A DNA stretch of 64,000 bases from an uncultured Alphaproteobacteria bacterium (GTDB taxonomy: Bacteria; Pseudomonadota; Alphaproteobacteria; MPNO01; UBA2964). Every line of letters begins with the position of its first letter. The first letter of the stretch is position 1. Positions 16,014 through 25,138 of the stretch are shown one piece after another. The notes beneath the pieces are model-generated. The model did not search any database. It was given only the letters and a program-made list of their open reading frames with translations, and was not told where the DNA came from. The position numbers and the translations under genes were made by a program. The stretch spans positions 372,001 to 436,000 of the forward strand of contig CALSLP010000004.1 in assembly GCA_943787225.1 (NCBI GenBank). The letters run 5' to 3'.

Positions 16014-16757
16014 ATGTCTGTTCTTATGCTCGCCATCATCTGCACCGTTATGGTCGCCACCTCATTCCTGTCAGGACTGTTTGGCATGGCGGGTGGGCTC
16101 GTCCTGATCGGGGTGCTGCTGTTCATCATGCCGGTCCCCGCCGCGATGGCGCTGCATGCGATCACCCAGATTGCCTCCAATATCTGGCGCGCTGCTCTAT
16201 GGTGGCGCTATATCCGCTGGTCGGCGGCGCTGGCTTATTCAGCCGGATGTCTGGTCGTCCTGCTAATCTGGAATTTCTACCAATATGTCCCGAGCGTGGC
16301 GGTCGCGTTGCTGCTCCTCGGTGTCGTGCCGTTTATCGGCAAGATGATCCCCGAACGCTATCTGCCGACACCAGACCGGCTCAGTCATTGCGGGCTGTTT
16401 GGTATTATCGCGATGGCGCTGATGTTGGTGACCGGGGTCGCAGGGCCGGTGCTCGATCAGTTCTTTCTCAACGGCAAGATGGGTCGGCGCGAGATTGTCG
16501 CCACCAAAGGCGTCTGCCAGGTCTTTGGTCACTCAGTGAAACTCGCCTATTTCGGGGCGCTGATCGATCAGGCAGGAACGATTGAGCCGCATGTCGCGAC
16601 CCTCGCTATCATCGCATCCTTCGCAGGCACCGCCTGGTCGAAAAAGTTCCTCGAAGCCATGGAAGAAGCCCAGTATCGCCGCTGGGCCGGACGGATCGTG
16701 ACGGGCATCGCCGGGTATTATGTCCTCTATGGCGGCTATCTCGCCGTAACAGCTTAA
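16014..16757 (+). CDS. TauE/SafE-family membrane transporter
   Basis: The 247-residue protein starts 6 bp after GGAGG and consists of about eight hydrophobic helices. The N-terminal SGLFGMAGGLVLIG motif is the family signature, and a related GVAGPVLDQFF motif begins the second half. TauE/SafE proteins export sulfite, sulfonates or other small organic anions, and the substrate here is unknown. A 79-residue hypothetical gene follows after 13 bp and is likely cotranscribed; a LysR regulator is divergent. Confidence 0.85.
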   Translation: MSVLMLAIICTVMVATSFLSGLFGMAGGLVLIGVLLFIMPVPAAMALHAITQIASNIWRAALWWRYIRWSAALAYSAGCLVVLLIWNFYQYVPSVAVALLLLGVVPFIGKMIPERYLPTPDRLSHCGLFGIIAMALMLVTGVAGPVLDQFFLNGKMGRREIVATKGVCQVFGHSVKLAYFGALIDQAGTIEPHVATLAIIASFAGTAWSKKFLEAMEEAQYRRWAGRIVTGIAGYYVLYGGYLAVTA

Positions 16758-16770
16758 GATCGGAGACAGA

Positions 16771-17010
16771 ATGTCAGAAAACATCGAACCCCTCATGCTC
16801 GATCTCGTGGAATGGGTGGCCGTAAGCCCCCGCCCCTATGCCGATGTACTGCACGCTTGGCAGACATCCTGCCCGCGTTTGACAGTGTTTGAAGATGTCA
16901 CCGATCTCGGCCTGCTCAATCGCTATCACGACGCTGCTGGAAAAACCATTATTGGGACTTCCCCTGCCGGACGGACCTTCCTAAAAGAAAAAGGACGGAC
17001 GAGTCATTAG
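16771..17010 (+). CDS. Small hypothetical protein
   Basis: A 79-residue cytoplasmic protein with a GGAG site 7 bp before the ATG, 13 bp downstream of the transporter gene. It has the pattern LMLDLVEWVAVSPRPYADVLHAWQTSCPRL in two parts, with a conserved-looking Arg-Pro-Tyr and Trp-Cys, then TSPAGRTFL at the end. The size and Leu spacing suggest a small winged-helix or helical bundle, but I do not recognise the family. Its stop overlaps the stop of the convergent acetyltransferase. Confidence 0.65.
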   Translation: MSENIEPLMLDLVEWVAVSPRPYADVLHAWQTSCPRLTVFEDVTDLGLLNRYHDAAGKTIIGTSPAGRTFLKEKGRTSH

Positions 17011-17495
17011 AGCTTCTTATACATAATCAGGGCGTCGACATAACCGCGCGAGGCATGTTTGAACCCTTCCGGCACGGTACCGATGATCTCGAACCCCATC
17101 TTCTTCCACAACCCAACGGCGTTCTCATTCGTTGAAACCACGAGATTGAACTGCATGGCGCGATAGCCCAACGTCCGCGCCGCCTCCATCGAATGGCAGC
17201 ACAGCGCTTTGCCAAGGCCCTGACCCTGGGCTGATTTCGCGACGATATAACCGCAATTGCAGATGTGACTGCCAAGACCGGGCATATTCGGTTTGAGGTA
17301 ATACAGGCCAGTAATGTCGTTTTTGTCCCCCGCGACACAAAGCAGCTCTGGTAGCTCCAGCCAATTCCGCCGTGCTTCTTTTTCGGAAATATTGGCGGGA
17401 TAGGGATAGGTGTCGCCGGTGGCGAAGGCCTCTTTCAGGATTGGCCAGATTTCCGGCCAGTCATTTTCAGACGCCTGACGAATATCAGCCGCCAT
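17007..17495 (-). CDS. GNAT-family N-acetyltransferase
   Basis: The 162-residue protein has the GNAT fold: IRQASENDWPEI at the first strand, the acetyl-CoA-binding VAKSAQGQGLGKALC motif near 85-100 and NENAVGLWKKMGFEIIGT near 124-141. It would transfer an acetyl group to an unknown small molecule or protein amine. Its gene starts 3 bp after the stop of the flavin monooxygenase gene on the same strand, so the two probably form an operon. Confidence 0.85.
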   Translation of the reverse strand: MAADIRQASENDWPEIWPILKEAFATGDTYPYPANISEKEARRNWLELPELLCVAGDKNDITGLYYLKPNMPGLGSHICNCGYIVAKSAQGQGLGKALCCHSMEAARTLGYRAMQFNLVVSTNENAVGLWKKMGFEIIGTVPEGFKHASRGYVDALIMYKKL

Positions 17496-17498
17496 ATG

Positions 17499-18590
17499 CT
17501 ACTCCCTCAATCCCAGCCGCTGCATACGCGGCAATATCTCGTCGCGGATCACCGGCATGTCATCGACATAGTTGACCAGCCCGATCGCCATGCCGTTAAG
17601 CCCACACCCGGCGAGAAATTCAAATTTTTCCGCTACCTCGTCATAGCTGCCCACCACCGGATAGGTGCCGGTGCCGCTGATAATCGCCTCTTTCATCTTG
17701 GCCAGCTTGGGTCCGGAGGACGAGCCGCCTTTGGTTCGGATTTTTACCGTGTGTTCAGCGGCTTCCCAGTCACCATGTTCATGGACGATATAATGATAAT
17801 ACTCCGCCGCTTCCTTGGCTGTCGGCCTGGTGATGACATGTCCGCTGGCATAAATACCGGCGCCATCGGCAGGAGCGGTTTTACGTAGATCCTCGACCTT
17901 CCCGGCGAGTTCTTCCAACTCGCGGATCGAGGTAAACAGACAATCGCAATGGCGCGCCGCAAACGAACGCCCTACAGGCGAGTTCCCGGCACTGATCAGC
18001 AGCGGTCGGTCATTGCCATAGGGTTTGGGTTTGCACTTCACCCCTTTGAGATCGAAATACTTGCCTTTGTGATCAAACGGCTCGGTCTCCGTCCAGATGC
18101 GTTTGACGACCGAAATCCATTCCTCGGAATATTCATAGCGCGCATCGTGATCGCGAATGCCAACACCATGCATCTCATGTTCATCGACATTCCAGCCCGA
18201 GACAATATTGAGCCCGAACCGTCCCTGACCAATATGATCAGCCGTCACCATCTGCTTGGCGCAGAACACCGGCCCGATCATCGAGACATGCACCGTACCA
18301 AAGATCGAAATTCCCTTGGTCGCCGCCAGCAGCCCGGAGGCCCAGGTCAATGTCTCGTATGTCGAGCTGGCGGTATCGGTCACCCCGCCATAACCATGCC
18401 AGCGCCCAATCGGGAGAATAAACTCCAGCCCTGCCTCATCAGCGAGCTGCGCGGCTTTCAGATTGTTTTCCCAGGATGCCTCCCAATATTCCGGCGCCAG
18501 CGTCATCGTAAGCCCACCAGAACAGTTCATGCCGAACAGGCCCAGCTTGAACCGGTTATCGTTATACATGCGTGTACCCTGCCGGCTCAT
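17499..18590 (-). CDS. LLM-class flavin-dependent monooxygenase (RutA-like)
   Basis: The 363-residue protein belongs to the luciferase-like monooxygenases: FKLGLFGMNCSGGLTMT at the N-terminus, GRFGLNIVSGWN near 142, HDARYEYSEEW and PLLISAGNSPVGRSFAA near 215. These segments match the alkanesulfonate/pyrimidine monooxygenase subgroup (SsuD, RutA). Such enzymes use FMNH2 from a separate reductase to insert oxygen. The substrate is unknown. An acetyltransferase gene follows in the same operon. A GGAG-containing site supports the first ATG; the ATG at 18569 is an alternative. Confidence 0.85.
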   Translation of the reverse strand: MSRQGTRMYNDNRFKLGLFGMNCSGGLTMTLAPEYWEASWENNLKAAQLADEAGLEFILPIGRWHGYGGVTDTASSTYETLTWASGLLAATKGISIFGTVHVSMIGPVFCAKQMVTADHIGQGRFGLNIVSGWNVDEHEMHGVGIRDHDARYEYSEEWISVVKRIWTETEPFDHKGKYFDLKGVKCKPKPYGNDRPLLISAGNSPVGRSFAARHCDCLFTSIRELEELAGKVEDLRKTAPADGAGIYASGHVITRPTAKEAAEYYHYIVHEHGDWEAAEHTVKIRTKGGSSSGPKLAKMKEAIISGTGTYPVVGSYDEVAEKFEFLAGCGLNGMAIGLVNYVDDMPVIRDEILPRMQRLGLRE

Positions 18591-18669
18591 CCCCTGCTCC
18601 GCTATCGGTTTATTATTGAAGTCAGTTTAGCGCCAGCAAGGGGACAGCGCCAAGGGGCGGTTCCACAAT

Positions 18670-19284
18670 TCACCCCAGCCGAGCGATCTCTTCCGCTTTG
18701 CCGACCGTTACGTCGAGATCGGTTATCAGCCCATTGCTCAGGCTGTAGACCCAGCCATGGACGCTGAGTGCCTGGCCGCGTTGCCAGGCTTCGCGGACAA
18801 AGATGTCCGTGGCGACGTTTTTAACCTGGCGGATAACGTTAAGCTCGCAGAGCCGGTTGAGGCGCTGCTTTTCATCACCAATGGCGTCGAGTTCGGCCTG
18901 ATGCTGTTCATGCACCTCGCGGATCGGGTGCAGCCAGTGATCAACCAGCCCGCGCCGCCCGCCATCAACCGCCGCGGCGACGCCGCCGCAGCCATAATGC
19001 CCAACGACCAGGATATGCTTCACCTTGAGAGCATCGATCGCATATTGCAGCACCGACAGATAATTCGCGTCCTGCGGTGGGGCGAGGTTTGCAACATTAC
19101 GATGGACGAACAGTTCGCCTGGCGCGAGCCCGACGATCTCATTCGCTGGCACCCGGCTGTCAGAACAACCAATCCACAGATATTCCGGTGCCTGCTGGTC
19201 TTCCAGCCGCTGAAAGAATGCGGTGTCGTCCGCGACCATCTGGTCGGCCCAGACACGGTTATTCGCCTTGAGATGATCGAGCAT
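18670..19284 (-). CDS. can: Beta-class carbonic anhydrase
   Basis: The 204-residue protein shows the zinc site of beta carbonic anhydrases: IGCSDSRV near residue 39 with Cys, Asp and Arg, and VVGHYGCGG near 94-102 with His and Cys. FVHRNVAN and the DHWLHPI segment are also typical of the Can subgroup. It interconverts carbon dioxide and bicarbonate in the cytoplasm. The gene is alone on its strand; the next gene on either side has its own context. Confidence 0.92.
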   Translation of the reverse strand: MLDHLKANNRVWADQMVADDTAFFQRLEDQQAPEYLWIGCSDSRVPANEIVGLAPGELFVHRNVANLAPPQDANYLSVLQYAIDALKVKHILVVGHYGCGGVAAAVDGGRRGLVDHWLHPIREVHEQHQAELDAIGDEKQRLNRLCELNVIRQVKNVATDIFVREAWQRGQALSVHGWVYSLSNGLITDLDVTVGKAEEIARLG

Positions 19285-19343
19285 TTGACTTCCGATTTTA
19301 CGCTAACGCACCACCGGCAACTTCCTAGCCCAGCTGATTTGTG

Positions 19344-20000
19344 TCAAGCCCGCTTACGCGCTGCGGCGAGGGTTAGGAGTCCACCAAGGAAGACCAGAAG
19401 AGTCCCCGGTTCCGGCAACTCCGCGAGTTCGGAATGCATCGTAAAGACCCGAACATAATCGCCAGGTGAAGCGGCGGTCCAATTGACGTTGAGCCGTTTG
19501 GCATCACTACCATCAATCGAGACAAAGTCTCCGGATTCCAGCCCACGCAGGGTTGGGTTGAGATAATTAACGCCAGTATTTGCAAGAAAATCACTGGCGT
19601 TCATATTAGCCGTCGACGTCGCGATACCATAAATATCAGCGTCGAAAAGTACGTAACCCGTCTGGGACGTGCCCGTCGAGAGCGGATCAAAGAAGATGTA
19701 ATGGCTGGCGACTTCCTGCCCCGCTGTCGGGCTGGTCCCAATATCGACAGTAACCGTGCTCGTCAGAACAATATTCTGCTCTTCGTTAAATCCATACAAA
19801 TTGGGGTTTTGGAAATTGTCTTCACCGACAGTGTTGGTCGGCGAAGAAGAGGAGAATGGCACGGTGAGATTAACGAAAACACCGCCGAGACCCAGCGCGG
19901 AACCACCTGTCACGGCACCACCAACGATGGTGGCATGGACGGGCACAGCAGCAAGGCTGAGAAACGCAGCTGTAATAAAACCGGAGGCTAACCGAAACAT
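19344..20000 (-). CDS. PEP-CTERM sorting domain-containing secreted protein
   Basis: The start at 19998-20000 places a signal peptide (MFRLASGFITAAF, cleavage at VHA) at the N-terminus; the 19-residue upstream extension lacks secretion features. The C-terminus ends ELPEPG, a hydrophobic helix and ARKRA, a PEP-CTERM signal with a somewhat weaker basic tail. The mature part of about 170 residues is rich in Thr, Asn and Ser and looks like an extracellular beta protein. It is the fourth of five such genes in this window, all scattered and unrelated outside the signals. Confidence 0.8.
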   Translation of the reverse strand: MFRLASGFITAAFLSLAAVPVHATIVGGAVTGGSALGLGGVFVNLTVPFSSSSPTNTVGEDNFQNPNLYGFNEEQNIVLTSTVTVDIGTSPTAGQEVASHYIFFDPLSTGTSQTGYVLFDADIYGIATSTANMNASDFLANTGVNYLNPTLRGLESGDFVSIDGSDAKRLNVNWTAASPGDYVRVFTMHSELAELPEPGTLLVFLGGLLTLAAARKRA

Positions 20001-20136
20001 CAAAAATGGCCCTACGACTAATTTCCGACACGACATCGCCAGTCCCCACTGGCACAATACATGCCATAGTAGCGTATCAATTCAGCCCTGTCTTGCTGAA
20101 CTGGCAAATAATTTACCAACTCAGCTAATCGTATAA

Positions 20137-20613
20137 TCACCCGCCACAGCATTTTTTATATTTCTTGCCGGAGCCACAGAGGCAGGGATCGTTGCGACCC
20201 AGCTTGCCCGAGCCAGCGTCTGCGGCGATGGTCACGACGCCATCGACATAGACCCACTGCCCATTTTCGCGCTGAAAGTTGGAGCGCTCGCGATGCACTT
20301 CAATCCGGTTCTCCAGACGATAGCGCGCGGCGAATTCAACAATGCCGGTTTCATCACCTGCGTCACCGGCGACGGTATCGAGGATTTTCAAACCGACCCA
20401 CTCGACCGCACTGGAAGACCCCGCTCCTGCTGCGCCATGCTTACCGCGTTTTGCTCTGGCGTAAGTCTGTTCGATGTGACCGAGATGACCGCGCGCGAAG
20501 GCGGTAAAACGCGACCGCATCAGAGCTTCCGCCGTTGGCGCTGGCATGCCCGCTATAATTGGGCCGCAACATTCATCGTAACCTTTGCCGGAACCGCAGG
20601 AGCATTGTGACAT
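20137..20613 (-). CDS. YchJ family protein with SEC-C motifs (UPF0225)
   Basis: Starting at 20611-20613 the protein is 158 residues, usual for YchJ. It has a SEC-C zinc motif at each end: CSCGSGKGYDECCGP near residue 4 and NDPCLCGSGKKYKKCCGG at the C-terminus. Between them is the YchJ core with ALMRSRFTAFARG and VEFAARYR. The frame is open further upstream but overlaps the divergent HIT gene. The function of YchJ is not established; SEC-C motifs bind zinc and occur in SecA and nucleic acid-related proteins. Confidence 0.88.
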   Translation of the reverse strand: MSQCSCGSGKGYDECCGPIIAGMPAPTAEALMRSRFTAFARGHLGHIEQTYARAKRGKHGAAGAGSSSAVEWVGLKILDTVAGDAGDETGIVEFAARYRLENRIEVHRERSNFQRENGQWVYVDGVVTIAADAGSGKLGRNDPCLCGSGKKYKKCCGG

Positions 20614-20731
20614 TCTGTGGCGTTCCTTAAGGGGCAAGCTGGCGCCAAAGCCGGGTTTACAAAGCGCGTCTTGATTGTCCGGCAAATATGACAGACCCTC
20701 AACGATGATCGCAATAACCCCCTCGCCAGAA

Positions 20732-21139
20732 ATGACGGATTTCCAACTCCACCCTACCCTCGCCGCCGACACCATCGAGGTCGCACAATGGCCGATATGT
20801 CGCGTGCTGCTGATGAATGACAGCCGCTACCCGTGGTTGATCCTGGTGCCCGCGCGAGCGGATATGAAAGAGCTGCATGACCTCAACGCGGCCGACCAAA
20901 CTCAGATGATGACGGAAATTGATCGAGCTTCGCGCGTGTTATCGGATTTATTCGCGCCAGATAAAATCAACGTCGGGGCGCTTGGCAATATCGTCCAGCA
21001 GCTTCATATCCATGTCATCGCGCGCTATAAAACTGATGATGCGTGGCCGGGCCCCGTGTGGGGCGCGCATCCGCCATTGCCCAATGAGCAGGCAGTACTG
21101 AAAATTTTGGCAGAACGGATAAAACAGGCGCTGAATTAA
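20732..21139 (+). CDS. HIT-family (histidine triad) protein
   Basis: With the start at 20732 (MTDFQLHPTLA) the protein is 135 residues, typical of the alphaproteobacterial HIT branch. It has CRVLLMNDSRYPWLILVPAR and the active-site loop QQLHIHVIARY near residue 92. The first His of the classical HxHxH triad is Gln in this branch, so hydrolase activity may differ from canonical Hint or Fhit proteins. It lies divergent from YchJ and ends overlapping the convergent TauD-like gene. Confidence 0.85.
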   Translation: MTDFQLHPTLAADTIEVAQWPICRVLLMNDSRYPWLILVPARADMKELHDLNAADQTQMMTEIDRASRVLSDLFAPDKINVGALGNIVQQLHIHVIARYKTDDAWPGPVWGAHPPLPNEQAVLKILAERIKQALN

Positions 21140-21984
21140 ACCGGCACTGTTCCTGCTATCAATGTGCGATGCAAATGCCGGATGCCAGGTTCTTTGATAT
21201 TGCCCATGCCTTTGTGAATCGTGCAGCGATTATCCCAGATCACGATATCGCCGAGCCGCCATTTGTGGATGTACATATGTTCGTCGCGCTGCTGCACGGC
21301 GAACAATTCCTGCAACAAATCCTCCGACTCATCCTCGGGCAGGCCTTCGACAAACAATGTATGGCGCGGCGAGACATAAAGCGCCTTGCGGCCGGTTTCC
21401 GGATGAGTGCGCACAATCGGATGTAGCACATCTGGCGCACCGGTGTCATAGACACTTTTGCCATCGCCATGCTGTTCCGGCACTTTCACCCGCGGATTGC
21501 GCAGACGATTCCACGAGTTGATGCCGCGCACGCCATCGACCCGCGCCCGGGTTTCAGCAGGCAAGGCCTCCAGCGCTGCATAGGTGTTGATAAAGGCGGT
21601 CTCACCACCCTCTTCGGGGACTTCCAGCGCATGCAGCATGGTGCATTTCGCGGGCACTGGCTGGTAAGAAGAATCCGTATGCCATTCATCGCCGGCATTG
21701 GTCGCTCCGACCCATTTTCCATCGATTTTCTGGTTAGACAGGACCAGAATTTCGGGGTGTTCCTTATCCTTGTTCTTGCTCGAGATATGAAAAGCCAACT
21801 CGCCGAAGTTAAGGCTGAATTTCTTCTGCTCCGGGATCGTCATATTCTGATCGCGGATCACGATCACCTGATGTTCGAGAAACGCATCAAGGATGGTCTT
21901 CACATCCGCAGCGCTCATATCGTCTGCAATCTTGGCGCCGACAATTTCCGCGGCAAATGTCTCGGTCAGTTTGTTTATTTGCAT
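21136..21984 (-). CDS. TauD/TfdA-family 2-oxoglutarate dioxygenase
   Basis: The 282-residue protein has the TauD/TfdA facial triad and cosubstrate site: GDEWHTDSS (His and Asp) near residue 98, CTIHKG (distal His) near 254 and RHLHRTL (Arg) near 268. These enzymes hydroxylate sulfonates, phenoxyacids or other acids with 2-oxoglutarate and oxygen. The substrate is not predictable. A VOC-family gene lies 17 bp upstream on the same strand, so the two are likely cotranscribed and may act on one compound. Confidence 0.88.
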   Translation of the reverse strand: MQINKLTETFAAEIVGAKIADDMSAADVKTILDAFLEHQVIVIRDQNMTIPEQKKFSLNFGELAFHISSKNKDKEHPEILVLSNQKIDGKWVGATNAGDEWHTDSSYQPVPAKCTMLHALEVPEEGGETAFINTYAALEALPAETRARVDGVRGINSWNRLRNPRVKVPEQHGDGKSVYDTGAPDVLHPIVRTHPETGRKALYVSPRHTLFVEGLPEDESEDLLQELFAVQQRDEHMYIHKWRLGDIVIWDNRCTIHKGMGNIKEPGIRHLHRTLIAGTVPV

Positions 21985-22001
21985 TGATGGTGTCTCTCTA
22001 T

Positions 22002-22403
22002 CTAGGCGGGTCGGTTCAGCGCCATCTCAATCCGGTTATTGTCCGGATCATATATATCAATTCGCCACGATCCACCCTGGATCTCGGGCCCATAATCCGG
22101 CGTCAGCCCGCGCTCGGCCAGCGTATCAATCACGGTTTGAATATCCTCGACATCGTCCATCGCGACATTGATGTGCTGCATATTGCCCTTCTCACGCTCA
22201 ACTGGCACCCAGTCAGGATTGGGGCGCAGATCAATCTGGTTATTCGGCCCAACCCGTACCGCCACAAACGGCGTCTTTCCTGCCTGGTATTCCTCCAGCG
22301 ATTTCTGATTTATTTCCATCCCAAGCTTTTGATAGAAATCCATCGATACTTCGAGATCACGCACCCAGATCACCACGTGATCAATCCGGTTAAATGTCCA
22401 CAT
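22002..22403 (-). CDS. VOC-family protein (glyoxalase/dioxygenase fold)
   Basis: The 133-residue single-domain protein starts NRIDHVVIWVRDLEVSMDFY, the beta-alpha-beta element of the vicinal oxygen chelate fold, with a metal His at position 9. NMQHINVAMDD gives a second metal His near 75 and NRIEMAL the final Glu near 128. It could be an isomerase, lyase or extradiol-type dioxygenase. It is first in a two-gene unit with the TauD-like dioxygenase. Confidence 0.85.
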   Translation of the reverse strand: MWTFNRIDHVVIWVRDLEVSMDFYQKLGMEINQKSLEEYQAGKTPFVAVRVGPNNQIDLRPNPDWVPVEREKGNMQHINVAMDDVEDIQTVIDTLAERGLTPDYGPEIQGGSWRIDIYDPDNNRIEMALNRPA

Positions 22404-22668
22404 ATCGAGGCTCCTTGATTGGCGGAATATCTCTAAGGACTATAGCAGAGAAAATTCCTCCGCGCGGGCGAAAATTCGACTTGAACAAATTCCCCAAAGT
22501 TATTTTCGTCTCCGTGTCGATTACCTCTGGACATTAACATCCGCAGCAAATATATGCGCACTCCGCGTACGATCATCCGCCGTTTTGATGGGGATACGCC
22601 TCCATAAATTATTTGAAAATATGCCGCCGCGTTCGGCGCATATCCACCTGCCTAAGGAAACCTCGACG

Positions 22669-24129
22669 ATGATCGACATGATGCCGGTTGACCCCACCAA
22701 ACAGATTTTTCTCGGCTGGGAAGAATGGATTGCGTTGCCAAAAATTGGCATTCCCGCATTAACCGTCAAGATCGACACCGGCGCCCGCACCTCGGCGCTG
22801 CATGCCTTTGCCATTGAACCGTTTGGCTCGGCCAAGAAGCCCTATGTGCGGTTCGGCATTCATCCAATTCCGGACCACCCGGATGTCGAAGTCTTTTGTT
22901 CTGCACCGCTGGTCGACCGGCGCGAAGTTATTAGTTCCAATGGCGAAAAAGAACTTCGCTACGTTATCCGCACACCCGCGCGGATCGGCGACCTCCAATG
23001 GGATATCGATATTACCCTGACCAACCGTGAGAACATGCAGTACCGGATGCTGCTCGGCCGGTCTGCGATTGACGAACGCATGATCGTTGACCCCAACAAC
23101 TCGTTTCATCAGGAAGAGCTGTCTTACGACCTCTATGGCAAGTTGAAAAAAGCGCGCCCCATCGACCGACCACTGCGCATCGGCTTGCTGACAAGGGAAC
23201 CGAAGAACTATACGAGCCGTCGTATCATCCAGATCGCGGAGCAGCGGGGTCATGTCTGTGAAGTCATTAACACCACGCGCTGCTATATGAATATCAACGC
23301 TGTTGCGCCACAGGTCATGTATGACGGGCGCGCGTTGCCGCGCTTTGACGCCATCATCCCCCGGATCGGTAGCTCAATCACCTCATATGGCATGGCCGTC
23401 GTCCGCCAGTTCGATCTGATGGGCTCATTCTGCGTCAACAAGGCCGCCGCAATCGGCGCCTCACGCGACAAGCTGTTTGCCCATCAAATTCTGGCGCAGC
23501 ATAAGATCAACATGCCGATTACGGCCTTTGCTCACTCACCGCATGACACCTCGGCGCTTATCGATATTGCTGGTGGCGCGCCGCTGGTCGTCAAACTCCT
23601 CGAAGGTACCCAAGGCAACGGGGTTGTCCTTGGTGAAACCGCAAATGCTGCTGAAAGCGTCATCGGCGCGTTTCGCGGTTTGAAGGCAAACTTTCTGGTT
23701 CAGGAGTTCGTCAAGGAAGCCGCTGGCTCCGATCTTCGTTGCCTGGTGATTGGCGGCAGAGTCGTCGCGTCAATGAAACGTCAGGCACGCGACGGTGAAT
23801 TCCGCGCCAATGTCCATCAGGGCGGCGATGTCGTAGCGGCAAAGATCACCCGCGCCGAGCGCCTCATCGCCCTCAAGGCTGCCAAGGTGATCGGGCTCGG
23901 CGTCGCGGGTGTCGATATCCTGCGCTCCAATAGCGGCCCCAAAGTTCTGGAAATTAATTCCTCGCCCGGCATTCAGGGTATTGAGCGAGCAACTGGTGCC
24001 GACGTGGCAACAAAAATCGTTGAATATATTGAAAAGAATGTCGGTCCGAAAATCCGCAGCAAACGCGGTCGCAAGCCGACACCGGAAAAAATCACTGAAG
24101 CTTTCGCTGAGCCAGGTACCGCGGCCTAG
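22669..24129 (+). CDS. Fusion of RimB-like aspartic-fold domain and RimK-family ligase
   Basis: From the ATG at 22669, after AAGGAA, the protein has 486 residues in two domains. Residues about 10-165 are an ATP-dependent zinc protease-like (RimB) domain, with KIDTGARTSALHA carrying the DTGA active-site-like motif and MQYRMLLGRSAI after it. Residues about 180-465 are a RimK-type ATP-grasp ligase, with PRIGSSITSYG, VVKLLEGTQGNGVVLG and VLEINSSPGIQGIE. In bacteria RimK adds glutamates to ribosomal protein S6 and RimB trims them. Here both are in one chain. The C-terminal 30 residues are a basic tail. Confidence 0.85.
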   Translation: MIDMMPVDPTKQIFLGWEEWIALPKIGIPALTVKIDTGARTSALHAFAIEPFGSAKKPYVRFGIHPIPDHPDVEVFCSAPLVDRREVISSNGEKELRYVIRTPARIGDLQWDIDITLTNRENMQYRMLLGRSAIDERMIVDPNNSFHQEELSYDLYGKLKKARPIDRPLRIGLLTREPKNYTSRRIIQIAEQRGHVCEVINTTRCYMNINAVAPQVMYDGRALPRFDAIIPRIGSSITSYGMAVVRQFDLMGSFCVNKAAAIGASRDKLFAHQILAQHKINMPITAFAHSPHDTSALIDIAGGAPLVVKLLEGTQGNGVVLGETANAAESVIGAFRGLKANFLVQEFVKEAAGSDLRCLVIGGRVVASMKRQARDGEFRANVHQGGDVVAAKITRAERLIALKAAKVIGLGVAGVDILRSNSGPKVLEINSSPGIQGIERATGADVATKIVEYIEKNVGPKIRSKRGRKPTPEKITEAFAEPGTAA

Positions 24130-24978
24130 CTAACTGTCATTAAACCCGTAAAGCCGGGCCGGGTTATCGACAAGTATGTTGCGCTGGGTTTCGGCGTCTG
24201 ACGCGTATAGCGGCACGAGATTGAGCAGATTGGCATCACCCGTCGCTTGCGCGCCGACACCAGGGTGCGGCCAGTCGGTGCCCCAGATTACGCGGTCTGG
24301 TGCCAATTCCACAAAGGCCGCAGCGATCTCCACCGCGTCGTCAAACGGATAGGATTGCCGCGAGATTTTTTCAATGGCCGAGGTTTTGACCCAGCCATTG
24401 CCCTTGGATATATGCTCGGCAACGACGCGAAAGGAGTCCTGATCGGTCCCACCGGTGGCTGGATCAACGCTGCCAAAATGATCGAGGATAAACGGGACCG
24501 GCAACGCTTCCAGCAAATCGGTATAGTCGACAATTGCGTTATTTTTGAAATGCAGCAGCAGATGCCAACCCATCGGCTGAATGCGTCTCGCCATTTCCAG
24601 AACCGCGGGTCTATCCAGCGCCCCGCCATCGAGGGTCGGGCTATAACGTATGCCGCGAAACCCAAGGCCGTTCAGATATTCCAACTGACCATCAGTGATC
24701 ATCGGCTCAACAAGGGCCACCGCGCGGTATTCGCGATCACCCTTTTCCATGGCATCGACTGTCACTGCAAGATCGGTGCCGTGCCCCGGTGGATGGACGA
24801 TCACGCAGCGCTCTACGCCGATGGATTGATGCATTGCCTCCAGCGCGACGGCGGGGCCATCTGGTGACCGCTCGCGATGACTTTCAACAAACGGAAATTT
24901 CGAAGGCGGGCCATAGACATGGACATGACAATCGCAGGTGCCAGCGGGTGGTACGAATTTCGCTGTTTTCATCGCCAT
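24130..24978 (-). CDS. Amidohydrolase family (2-pyrone-4,6-dicarboxylate hydrolase-like)
   Basis: The 282-residue protein has the LigI-type amidohydrolase features: CDCHVHVYGP near residue 15-24 with the HxH metal pair, LHFKNN near 142, ILDHFGSVDP near 164 with a His, and WGTDWPHP near 233 with the catalytic Asp. Relatives hydrolyse lactones from aromatic catabolism or sugar acids. Its stop is adjacent to that of the convergent RimK-like gene, and it is divergent from a thiolase 160 bp away. Confidence 0.83.
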   Translation of the reverse strand: MAMKTAKFVPPAGTCDCHVHVYGPPSKFPFVESHRERSPDGPAVALEAMHQSIGVERCVIVHPPGHGTDLAVTVDAMEKGDREYRAVALVEPMITDGQLEYLNGLGFRGIRYSPTLDGGALDRPAVLEMARRIQPMGWHLLLHFKNNAIVDYTDLLEALPVPFILDHFGSVDPATGGTDQDSFRVVAEHISKGNGWVKTSAIEKISRQSYPFDDAVEIAAAFVELAPDRVIWGTDWPHPGVGAQATGDANLLNLVPLYASDAETQRNILVDNPARLYGFNDS

Positions 24979-25138
24979 CAGCTATCACCCTGAACATTCC
25001 AAAATAACGACCGCAATAGATGCAATTGATCATGACGTCAGGGGCACACTATTTGCAATCCGCCATGGAGTAGTACGCAAAAATTTGAGAATATGCCTCA
25101 CCGGCCTCTGGCCCCGCAAATTTATGTAAGGAAATACA

